Shown here in pieces: positions 15,277 to 22,553 of a DNA stretch of 52,821 nt. The notes below the pieces were generated by a model. That model searched no databases. It saw only the letters and a list, made by a program, of their open reading frames with translations, and was not told where the DNA came from. Position numbers and translations under genes: made by a program. The stretch is from Piscinibacter sp. (GTDB lineage Bacteria > Pseudomonadota > Gammaproteobacteria > Burkholderiales > Burkholderiaceae_C): positions 1 to 52,821 of the forward strand of contig JAHBZL010000037.1 in the NCBI GenBank assembly GCA_019635485.1. Direction: 5' to 3'. The stretch's first letter is position 1; the number at the start of each line of letters is the position of its first letter.

Positions 15277-16311
15277 ATGGCCGTCGTCGTCTCCTCGCTG
15301 TCCTCGGTGTGCCGCCAGTTCGGCCAGCGCGTCTCGGCGCGCATCAACACGCCGACCAGCACGCCGGTGCAGGTGCTGGTCGGCACGCCCGCCGCGGCGG
15401 TGCCGGCCGAGAGCGACGACGTGCAGCGGCTGAACCTGTTCTTCTTCCGTTTCGAGCCGTCCGGCTTCTTCCCGGACAAGCTGCCCGGCGAGCCCTGGCT
15501 GCTGCGCATGCACTGCCTCGTGACGCCCTTCTGCGTGGACGAGGACGGTGTCGGCGCCGGCGAGAACGACCTGCGCGTGCTCGGCGAGGTGCTGCGCCTG
15601 TTCCAGGAGGAGCCGGTGCTGAGCATGACGATCGAGGGCCAGCCCTTCCTGCTGCAGGCGGTGTTCTGCACGCTCGGTCTGGACCAGCTGAACCAGCTCT
15701 GGTCGACGCAGGGCGACACGGTGTATCGGCCTTCGGCCCTGTTCGAGGTTTCGCTGGCGCCGGTGCTGCCGCGCGAGGAGGCGCTGCCCGCGCCGCTGGT
15801 CGGCAGCATCGGCTTCGCCGCCCGCGCCACGCTGGCGGCACGCCACGGCCTGCCGGACACGGCCGAACTGGGCGTGTTCGTCCCGCTCGTGCAGCGCAAC
15901 GCCCCCGACACGCGCGTCGAGACCTGGGCGCCGGCGCTGTGCCTGGTCGACGCGGGCGACTGCCTGCGCTCGGCGTCGCTCGCGCTCGGCAGCCCGGCGC
16001 TCACGGCCTTCGCGCCGGCCGCCTGGGTCGCCGGCGCGCCGGGCAGCGAGGTCACGCTGCAGTGGCAGGTGTGGAGCGCCGCGGACGGCTGGCAGCCCTC
16101 CGGCACACCGCAGACCGTGACGCTGGTCGACCCTGCGATCGACCCCGACCGCACCGCCGGTGCCAGCCTACAGACGCTGACGCTGCCGTTCCGCAACCGG
16201 GCCGGGCAGATGCTGCTGAGCGCGCAGCGCAGCGTCGCGCGTGCCGGCGACGGTGTGATCGTCGTCGTGCGCAGCGACCCCGTGCTGATCACCCTGTTCG
16301 AGGCGCCCTGA
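15277..16311 (+). CDS. DUF4255 tail terminator/cap protein (Pvc16/Afp16-like)
   Basis: A 344-residue protein. Residues 1-190 match the DUF4255 family: MAVVVSSLSSVCRQFGQRV, LFFFRFEPSGFF near 52-63, LGEVLRLFQEEPVL near 103-116, TLGLDQLNQLWSTQGD near 133-148 and YRPSALFEVSLAPVLP. In PVC/Afp particles the DUF4255 protein forms the terminator that caps tube and sheath and fixes length. The extra 150-residue C-terminal part contains beta-rich sequence (GSEVTLQWQVWSAADGWQP) and may be an Ig-like extension. Its stop overlaps the start of the ATPase gene by one base, so the two are coupled. Confidence 0.9.
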   Translation: MAVVVSSLSSVCRQFGQRVSARINTPTSTPVQVLVGTPAAAVPAESDDVQRLNLFFFRFEPSGFFPDKLPGEPWLLRMHCLVTPFCVDEDGVGAGENDLRVLGEVLRLFQEEPVLSMTIEGQPFLLQAVFCTLGLDQLNQLWSTQGDTVYRPSALFEVSLAPVLPREEALPAPLVGSIGFAARATLAARHGLPDTAELGVFVPLVQRNAPDTRVETWAPALCLVDAGDCLRSASLALGSPALTAFAPAAWVAGAPGSEVTLQWQVWSAADGWQPSGTPQTVTLVDPAIDPDRTAGASLQTLTLPFRNRAGQMLLSAQRSVARAGDGVIVVVRSDPVLITLFEAP

Positions 16312-17675
16312 TGAACGCGCCCCGCATCGAGCTGCCGGCCGCCTGCCTGCTCGGGCCCGAGTGGGAGCGCCTGCTGCTGCTCGGCTGGTTCGCGCTCGCG
16401 AGCCGCCAGGGCCAGGTGCTGTCCGACGCGCAGCTCGCCCAGCTGCGCGCGCTGCAGCAGCAGGTCGACACGCTGCGAGCGCCGGGCGGCGTCTGGCAGC
16501 GCGCGCTGGGCGAGGCACGCAGCGCGCTCGAGCTGGACGTGCTGGCCTGCGCCGCCGCGCCCGAACTCGAGCCGCGCGTCGGCTGGCTGTTCCAGCAATT
16601 GCAGGGTGGCGGTGCGACGCAGGCCTCGCGCGCGCTGATCCAGGAGCTGCTCGCGCTCGACGCGACGCAGGGCCACGCGCTGCGTGCTGCGCTGCTGCGC
16701 GACGCGCCGCTGCAGCGCGACGGCTGGCTGCGTTCGGCGCCGGACGATGCCTACAAGCCGCTCGCGCCCGAGCCGCGGCTGCTCGAACGCCTGAGCGGCC
16801 AGGTGCCGCCGCCGGCCCCGCCGCCCGGCGCCGAACGTGTGCTGCAGGCCGCCGGCTGGGACGACCTGGTGCTGCCGCCCGACCGGCTGCAGCTGCTGCA
16901 CGAGTTCCTGCTCTGGGTGCGCGGCCGCGACACCGTGGTCGGGCAATGGGGTGGGCAGCGTGTCGGCGGCCCGGTCGCGCTGTTCGCGGGGCCGTCGGGC
17001 ACGGGCAAGACGCTGGCCGCCAGCGTGATCGCCGGCGCGCTCGGCTGGCCGCTCTACCGCATCGACCTCGGCCGCCTGGTCAGCAAGTACGTCGGCGAGA
17101 CCGAGGAGAACCTGAACCGCCTGTTCGAGGCCGCGCATGCGCAGCCGATGGTGCTGCAGTTCGACGAGGCGGATGCCCTGTTCGCCAAGCGCGGCGAGGT
17201 CAAGGAGGCGCGCGACCGCTACGCCAACATGGAGGTAAGCCACCTGCTCACCCGCATCGAGGCGCACGACGGCCCCTGCATCCTCACGACCAACCTGCGC
17301 CGCCAGCTCGATGCCGCGTTCCTGCGCCGCATCCACGTGGTGGTCGAGTTCCCGCGCCCCGACGCGGCCGGGCGCGCGGCGCTCTGGCAGCGCCTGCTGC
17401 CACCGCGCGCGCCGCGCACGCCCGACGTCGACCCGGCGCTGCTGGCCGGCGCCGCGACGCTGACCGGCGGGCAGATCCGCAACGCGGCGCTGCACGCGGC
17501 CTACCTCGCCGCCGGCGCCGGGCCGGCGCCGATCGGGCTGGTGCATGTCGCCGCCGGCGTCTGGCGCGAGCTCTCGAAGGACGGCCGCGAGGTCGCGCGC
17601 AGCGAGCTCGGCGCGCTGTCCGCCCACCTCGCCTTGTGCGATCCGCGCGTCCCGGAGGAGGAGACCGATGACTGA
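16311..17675 (+). CDS. eCIS AAA+ ATPase (Pvc15/Afp15-like)
   Basis: A 454-residue AAA+ protein. An N-terminal helical domain (1-200) is followed by the AAA core: Walker A GPSGTGKT (residues 227-234), SKYVGETEENLNRLF near 257-271, Walker B QFDEADALF near 283-291, sensor 1 LTTNLRRQLD and the arginine-finger region FLRRIHVVVEF near 340-350. It is related to CDC48-type ATPases. In eCIS loci this ATPase is nearly universal; Afp15 is thought to help release or assemble tail components or load cargo. Start ATG overlaps the DUF4255 stop, and its 3' end overlaps the next small gene by 8 bp. Confidence 0.93.
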   Translation: MNAPRIELPAACLLGPEWERLLLLGWFALASRQGQVLSDAQLAQLRALQQQVDTLRAPGGVWQRALGEARSALELDVLACAAAPELEPRVGWLFQQLQGGGATQASRALIQELLALDATQGHALRAALLRDAPLQRDGWLRSAPDDAYKPLAPEPRLLERLSGQVPPPAPPPGAERVLQAAGWDDLVLPPDRLQLLHEFLLWVRGRDTVVGQWGGQRVGGPVALFAGPSGTGKTLAASVIAGALGWPLYRIDLGRLVSKYVGETEENLNRLFEAAHAQPMVLQFDEADALFAKRGEVKEARDRYANMEVSHLLTRIEAHDGPCILTTNLRRQLDAAFLRRIHVVVEFPRPDAAGRAALWQRLLPPRAPRTPDVDPALLAGAATLTGGQIRNAALHAAYLAAGAGPAPIGLVHVAAGVWRELSKDGREVARSELGALSAHLALCDPRVPEEETDD

Positions 17676-17919
17676 GATCGAGCGGCTCGCGCTGACCCTG
17701 CCGGCCGGCTTCGCGCCGCGTGCCGCGCGGCTCGCACGGCTCACCGCGCGGGTACTGGCCGCGCAGCCGCTGCCTCAGGGGACCGTGCTGCCCTCGGTGC
17801 ACCCCGCGCCGCTGCGCCTGGATCCGCGCCGCTCGGATGCCGCGCTGGCCGGCGCGATCGCACGCCACATCGCCGCCGGCATCACGCAGGCCGCGGCGGA
17901 CGGGAGCCCGTCATGCTGA
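17668..17919 (+). CDS. Small conserved eCIS protein
   Basis: An 83-residue protein overlapping the ATPase gene by 8 bp and the next gene by 7 bp, which strongly supports translation. The N terminus IERLALTLPAGFAPRAARLARL resembles small proteins seen next to the ATPase in other phage-tail-like loci; the rest is Ala/Arg/Pro-rich and mostly helical. I know no function. Position suggests an accessory subunit or chaperone for the ATPase or tube initiator. Confidence 0.65.
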   Translation: MTEIERLALTLPAGFAPRAARLARLTARVLAAQPLPQGTVLPSVHPAPLRLDPRRSDAALAGAIARHIAAGITQAAADGSPSC

Positions 17920-18560
17920 ACGAGGTGCGCGGCTTCCTGATCGAGTACGCGCTGGCGCTGCCGCCGCTCGTGCTGGCCTTCGAGTTCAACCCGCAGCAGA
18001 TCACGCGCAACCGCAGCGTCACCATCACGCTCGGCTCGACGCCCGCCACACGCGGCGGCTACGACTTCGCGCTGCCCACCGAGACCGCGCGGGTCGCGCA
18101 GGGAGTCTCGGTCGAGCCGGAGAGCTTCGACGTCGAGATCCTGCTGGACGTCACCGACCGCATGAACGACGGCGACGCGATCGCGCGCAGCGTCGGCATC
18201 GAGCCCGAGCTCGACACCCTGCGCAGCATGTGCGAGCCCAAGTCGCAGGGGCCGCTCGGGCTGCAGACCCTGGCCAGCCTCGGCCTCGGTGGCGCGCGGG
18301 CGTTCCAGAAGAACGAGACCGCCTCGGTGCTGCTGTTCGTCTGGGGCACGCATGTGCTGCCGGTGTTCCTCAAGGCGGTCGACGTGACCGAGTCGTCGCA
18401 CCTGCCGACGCTGGTGCCGTACCGCGCGACGGTCAAGCTGACGCTGCAGGTGATCGAGGGGCGCAACCCGTTCTACGTCGCCGAGAAGGTGCGCCAGGTC
18501 GCCTCCGCGGCGCTGAACACCGGCCGCACCGCGGCCGCCGCGATCGGAGGGCTGCTCTGA
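17913..18560 (+). CDS. CIS tube-like initiator protein (N-terminal domain of Pvc7/Afp7 type)
   Basis: A 215-residue protein. The block LVLAFEFNPQQITRNRSVTI near residues 19-38 is typical of the CIS tube domain, a tube-like fold that links hub to tube. Further typical features are FDVEILLDVTDRMNDGD and a C-terminal ATVKLTLQVIEGRNPFY. In Afp7/Pvc7 this domain is fused to a LysM domain; here the LysM part is a separate downstream gene whose ATG overlaps this gene's stop (TGATG). It would form the first ring between the spike hub and the tube. Confidence 0.85.
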   Translation: MLNEVRGFLIEYALALPPLVLAFEFNPQQITRNRSVTITLGSTPATRGGYDFALPTETARVAQGVSVEPESFDVEILLDVTDRMNDGDAIARSVGIEPELDTLRSMCEPKSQGPLGLQTLASLGLGGARAFQKNETASVLLFVWGTHVLPVFLKAVDVTESSHLPTLVPYRATVKLTLQVIEGRNPFYVAEKVRQVASAALNTGRTAAAAIGGLL

Positions 18561-18895
18561 TGTTCGTCCGCGGTTCGCGTTACCTCGCCAGCGCGCGCTT
18601 CGCGCCGGCCGACGACGGGTCGCTGCCCTTCAAGGGCGTGCGCCCACGCACGATCGGCCCGGCCGGCGGCGTGGTCGAGCACGCGCTGCAGCCCGGCGAG
18701 CGGCTGGAGACGCTGGCCGGCCACTACTACAACGACGCGCGGCTGTGGTGGCGTGTCGTCGATGCAAACGCCGACGTGCTGTGCGGCGCCGAGGTCGAGC
18801 ACCTCGGGCTCGTGCCGCTGCCCGGCGCGCCGCCCGTGGCGCCGGATCCGGCGGAGTTCGGCGAAGTGCTGCTCGTGCCCAAGGCGAAGGAGTAG
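18560..18895 (+). CDS. LysM/gpX-like tail protein
   Basis: A 111-residue protein with a single LysM-like motif: VEHALQPGERLETLAGHYYND near residues 35-55, then ARLWWRVVDANAD. It ends in a Pro-rich tail and GEVLLVPKAKE. This corresponds to the LysM half of Pvc7/Afp7 and to phage gpX/gp53 proteins, which clamp the central hub to the inner baseplate. It overlaps the preceding gene by one base and the hub gene follows 3 bp later, so all three are translated as a unit. Confidence 0.85.
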   Translation: MFVRGSRYLASARFAPADDGSLPFKGVRPRTIGPAGGVVEHALQPGERLETLAGHYYNDARLWWRVVDANADVLCGAEVEHLGLVPLPGAPPVAPDPAEFGEVLLVPKAKE

Positions 18896-18898
18896 CGG

Positions 18899-20071
18899 AT
18901 GCTGCTGGACCTCCTCTCGGGCAGGGAGCGCGCGCCGGCCGAATGCGTGATCGAGGTGGACGGCCAGCCGATCGCCGACCTGTACCCCTTCCTCATCGAG
19001 GCCACGGTCGAGACCGGCCGCACCGAGCCGGCCACCGCGACGCTGGTGTTCGAGACCCGGCGCGACGAACGCGGCGAGTGGACCGTGCAGGACGCCTTCG
19101 GCCTCGACCCGCGCCAGCCGCTGCTCGCCGAGTGGAAGCCGATCACCATCAAGGCCGCCTTCGGCCTGCGCGAGGAGGAGGTGCTGCGCGGCTTCATCCG
19201 CCAGCTGCGCGCCGAGTACCCGGAGGATGCCGGCGCGGCACGGCTGACGGTGGAGTGCCAGGACGAATCGCTCCAGCTCGACCGCGAGCACGTGCGCAAG
19301 ACCTGGGGCAGCGAGGACCTGCCGGCGAGCGACCGGGCCATCCTCGCCGAACTGCTCGGCCCCTACGCGCCGCTGGCCAGCGATGCGCAGAGCGCGGCCG
19401 GGCAGGACGGGCTGACCAACCTGAACCAGGACGGCACCGACATCCAGTTCCTCAAGGGGCGCGCCGAGGCGAACGGCTACGAGCTGCTGTTCCGGCGCGG
19501 CACGGTCTACTTCGGGCCGATGCGGCTGCAGGGCACGCCGCAGCCGACGCTGCTGGTCTACGCCGGCGCCGACACGAACTGCCTGTCGCTGACCGTGACC
19601 ACCGATGCGCACCAGCCCGACGCGGTGCGCTACGAGGTGCCGCCGGCCACCGGCAGCAGCGCCCGCAGCGAGACCGTGCAGCCCGACTCGCCGGTGCTCG
19701 GCCAGACGCGCGCGAGCAGCGACGGCAGCGGCCTGCGCCCGTTCGTCTGGACGCTCAGCGGCGAGGCGAGCGCCGACGAGACGCGGCTGCGTGCGCTCGC
19801 ACAGCGCAAGGCCAACGAGTTCGACATCCAGAAGCTGCAGGGCGAAGGCGAGCTCGACGGCACGCTGTACGGCCACGTGCTGCTGGCCGGTGCGCTGGTG
19901 GGAGTCGACGGGCTGGGCAGCCGGCTGTCCGGCACGTACTACGTCGACACGGTCTCGCATGTCTTCAATGCCCAGGGCTACCGGCAGCGTTTCAAGCTGC
20001 TGCGCAACGCCACCGGCGACAACCTGGACAGCGTGGCGTCGATCGGCGCCGCGCTGGCCGCGATCTTCTGA
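18899..20071 (+). CDS. Baseplate hub protein (gpD/gp27-like)
   Basis: A 390-residue hub protein. It has the two-barrel layout of gpD/gp27: an N-terminal barrel (about 15-100, with ECVIEVDGQPIADLYPFL and RGFIRQLRAEYPED), a helical insertion (SDRAILAELLGPYAPLASDAQ), and DIQFLKGRAEANGYELLFRRGTVYF near 181-205. The second half includes LRALAQRKANEFD and GTYYVDTVSHVFNAQGYRQRFKLLR. In PVC/Afp the hub is fused to the spike; here they are two separate genes, 17 bp apart. The trimeric hub plugs the tube and carries the spike. Confidence 0.9.
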   Translation: MLLDLLSGRERAPAECVIEVDGQPIADLYPFLIEATVETGRTEPATATLVFETRRDERGEWTVQDAFGLDPRQPLLAEWKPITIKAAFGLREEEVLRGFIRQLRAEYPEDAGAARLTVECQDESLQLDREHVRKTWGSEDLPASDRAILAELLGPYAPLASDAQSAAGQDGLTNLNQDGTDIQFLKGRAEANGYELLFRRGTVYFGPMRLQGTPQPTLLVYAGADTNCLSLTVTTDAHQPDAVRYEVPPATGSSARSETVQPDSPVLGQTRASSDGSGLRPFVWTLSGEASADETRLRALAQRKANEFDIQKLQGEGELDGTLYGHVLLAGALVGVDGLGSRLSGTYYVDTVSHVFNAQGYRQRFKLLRNATGDNLDSVASIGAALAAIF

Positions 20072-20088
20072 GAGCGGAGGCGCACGAC

Positions 20089-20910
20089 ATGGGCGACATG
20101 AACCGCGAACTGGCGCAGGTGCTGCGCGACCCCCGCGTGTTCGGCAAGTACCGCGCGCTGGTGGTCGACAACGACGATCCCGACAAGCGCGGCCGCCTCA
20201 AGCTGCGCGTGCCCGCGCTGCTGGGCGACCAGACGAGCAACTGGGCGCTGCCCAGCTTTCCCTGCGGCGGCCTGGCCGGGCAGGGCTGGTACGCCGTGCC
20301 GGCGGTCGATGCGCAGGTGTGGGTCGAGTTCGAGGCCGGCGACCTCGACCAGCCGATCTGGACCGGCGTGTTCTGGCAGCAGGCCTCCGACGTGCCGGCC
20401 GAGGTGCAGGGCGGCCCGCCCAGCACGACGCTGATCAAGACCGGCAAGGGCCACAAGCTGTTGCTGGAGGACCAGGACGACGCCGAAGCCGTCGAGCTGG
20501 TGCACAGCGGCGGGGCCAGCATCACGATCGACAAGAACGGCACCATCGCGCTGACGGACCAGGGCGGCGCGAAGGTCACACTCGATGCCGACGCCGGCCA
20601 GATCCTGATCGAGGACACGAACGGCAACTCGATCGCGCTGACCTCCTCGGGCACCAAGCTGGAGGACGGCAACGGCAACCAGATCGAGACCACCGCCTCG
20701 GGCATCACCGTCAAGGGCGCGCAGATCGTGCTCGACGGCACGCAGGTGATGCTGGGCGGCAGCGGCGGCGAACCGGTGATCAAGGGCACCAGCTTCCTGA
20801 CCCTGTTCGCCACCCACGTGCACACCTGCACCGCACCGGGCAGCCCGACCTCGCCGGCGATCCCGCAGGGCGAGATGAGCAGCCTGTCCTCCAAGGTGAT
20901 GGTGGCCTGA
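20089..20910 (+). CDS. Baseplate spike protein (gpV/VgrG-like) with HxH tip motif
   Basis: A 273-residue spike. Residues 18-95 form the OB-fold (YRALVVDNDDPDKRGRLKLRVP, WYAVPAVDAQVWVEFEAGD, QPIWTGVFW). Residues about 110-235 have short alternating beta repeats (SITIDKNGTIALTDQGG, QILIEDTNGNSIALT, QIVLDGTQVML), which would form a trimeric beta-helix needle. The end has HVH at 243-245 followed by TCTAPGSPTSP, as in P2 gpV-type spikes whose HxH residues bind a tip iron ion. No separate PAAR tip gene is seen in the locus, consistent with a self-pointed spike. Confidence 0.92.
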   Translation: MGDMNRELAQVLRDPRVFGKYRALVVDNDDPDKRGRLKLRVPALLGDQTSNWALPSFPCGGLAGQGWYAVPAVDAQVWVEFEAGDLDQPIWTGVFWQQASDVPAEVQGGPPSTTLIKTGKGHKLLLEDQDDAEAVELVHSGGASITIDKNGTIALTDQGGAKVTLDADAGQILIEDTNGNSIALTSSGTKLEDGNGNQIETTASGITVKGAQIVLDGTQVMLGGSGGEPVIKGTSFLTLFATHVHTCTAPGSPTSPAIPQGEMSSLSSKVMVA

Positions 20911-20928
20911 GGGCGGAGCGCGACGAAC

Positions 20929-21336
20929 ATGCCTCGTTTCGGCCACCTCGCCGCCCGGCGCCTGTCGGATCCGCCCTACCTGGCGTTCCCGCTGCGCATC
21001 GATGGGGCGCAGCCGGCGCTCGCGACTCGCGCCGGCCACGTGCGTGGGCAGATCGAACAGGTGCTGTTCACGGTGGCCGGCGAGCGGGTGTTCCGGCCCG
21101 AGTTCGGCGCCGGGCTGAAGGCGCTGCTGTTCGAGCCGAACGCCTCGCCGCTGTGGCAGGTGACGCAGCGCCGCCTCGCCGCGGCGCTGGCCGAGGCGCT
21201 GGCCGGCGAGGTCGACCCGAAGTCGCTCGAGGTCGAGGTGCGCGGCGACGACGCGCAGCTCGTCATCCGCATCGCCTACACGCTGGCTGCGATCGGCCGG
21301 CGCGAGGACCACCTGTTCCGCCTCGGGGGCGCGTGA
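20929..21336 (+). CDS. Baseplate wedge protein, gp25/gpW family
   Basis: A 135-residue gp25-like protein. GHVRGQIEQVLFTVAGERVFRPEFG near residues 36-60 contains the ER...P.FG lysozyme-like wedge signature, and LEVEVRGDDAQLVIRIAYTL is the usual C-terminal strand block. It corresponds to Pvc9/Afp9, which binds the first sheath ring to the baseplate. Its stop overlaps the ATG of the next gene by one base. Confidence 0.92.
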   Translation: MPRFGHLAARRLSDPPYLAFPLRIDGAQPALATRAGHVRGQIEQVLFTVAGERVFRPEFGAGLKALLFEPNASPLWQVTQRRLAAALAEALAGEVDPKSLEVEVRGDDAQLVIRIAYTLAAIGRREDHLFRLGGA

Positions 21337-22550
21337 TGGCCGACATTCCCCGCGCAGTCCTCAGCTACAGCGCCGACGGCTGCCCCGATTGCGGCCGCCG
21401 CGAGGTGGCTCCGGCCACCCTGCTGCCGGCGCTCGGCGACGACTTCGACTGGGACCTGCGTGACCACGACGGCTTCCGCCTCTTCATGCTCGAGGAGCTG
21501 GCGGCGCGCTTCCCGAACCGCACGCGCTGGACGCCGGCCGACGTCGAGGTGGTGCTCGCCGAGGTGCTGGCCGCGCAGCTCGACAAGCTGTCCGACATGC
21601 TGGACCGCGTCGCCGCCGAGCAGACGCTCGCCACCGCGCGCCGGCCCGAGTCGGTGCGGCGCCTGCTCGGGCTGATCGGCTACGACGCGCTGGGCCTGGC
21701 GTGGCGGCGCCGCGAGGCGCCCTTCGAGGGTTTCGCGCGGCCGGATCTGGGCCTGCCCGACGAGCTGCCGCCGGACGCGAAGGAGCGGCTCGAGCAGGAC
21801 TGGCTCGACCATCCGGACCGGATGGACCAGGCGCGCCTGGCCGGCCCGCGTGCGATCCGCACCCAGCACCGCATGGTGACGCTGGCCGACCATGCGCAGC
21901 GCCTCGAGGGGCCGCCGCGCCACCCGCTGGTCGAACGTGCCTTCGCGTGGTCGGAGTGGAGTGGCGCCTGGCCGCTGGTGCGTATCGCGGTGATCGCGAC
22001 CGGCCGCCGGCCGCTGGACGAACCGGCCGACTACCCGGACGAGCTGTGGCAGGCGATCGACGACTTCCACGACGAACGTGGCGTGCCGCTGCCGCTGCGC
22101 AGCGCGCGGCCGAGCGTGCGCGCGGTGCTGCAGCCCTTCGTCGACGCGCACCGCATGGTCGGCCAGCCGGTCGAGCTGATGGCGGCAGTGGAGGTCGGCG
22201 TGGTGCTGCACCTGTCGATCCAGGTCGGCGCGAACCACTTCCAGTCCGAGGTGCGGCGCGCCGCCGAGCAGGCGCTGGGCACCGGCGCGGACGGCTTCTT
22301 CCGCCCCGGGCGGCTGCGTTTCGGCGAGGACCTGTGGGCCTCCGACATCATCCAGACGCTGACCGCGCTGGACGGTGTCGACAACGTGTGCCTGGACCGC
22401 TTCAAGCGCCTGGGCGACCGCTTCCCGGACATGGCCTCGAGCGGCCGCATCCCGCTCGAGGGGCTGGAGGTGGCGGTGTGCGACAACCGGGCCGACGTGC
22501 CGGAGCGTGGCTACTTCCGGCTCGCGCTGCGCGGCGGGCGGCGGGGCTAG
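21336..22550 (+). CDS. Baseplate wedge protein, J-like (gp6/Pvc11-12 group)
   Basis: A 404-residue protein. It opens with a CPDC motif (residues 16-19) and a helical region in which a baseplate-J-like arrangement is visible: FMLEELAARFPNRTRWTPADVEVVLAEVLAAQLDKLSDML near 50-90, matching the start of gpJ-type proteins. A later part (ELMAAVEVGVVLHLSIQVG near 279-297, then REDLWASDIIQTLTALDGVDNV-like sequence) resembles the J C-terminal domain. It overlaps gp25 by one base and precedes the large J gene by 3 bp. Having two J-like wedge genes in series matches Pvc11 and Pvc12. Confidence 0.8.
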   Translation: MADIPRAVLSYSADGCPDCGRREVAPATLLPALGDDFDWDLRDHDGFRLFMLEELAARFPNRTRWTPADVEVVLAEVLAAQLDKLSDMLDRVAAEQTLATARRPESVRRLLGLIGYDALGLAWRRREAPFEGFARPDLGLPDELPPDAKERLEQDWLDHPDRMDQARLAGPRAIRTQHRMVTLADHAQRLEGPPRHPLVERAFAWSEWSGAWPLVRIAVIATGRRPLDEPADYPDELWQAIDDFHDERGVPLPLRSARPSVRAVLQPFVDAHRMVGQPVELMAAVEVGVVLHLSIQVGANHFQSEVRRAAEQALGTGADGFFRPGRLRFGEDLWASDIIQTLTALDGVDNVCLDRFKRLGDRFPDMASSGRIPLEGLEVAVCDNRADVPERGYFRLALRGGRRG

Positions 22551-22553
22551 GTC

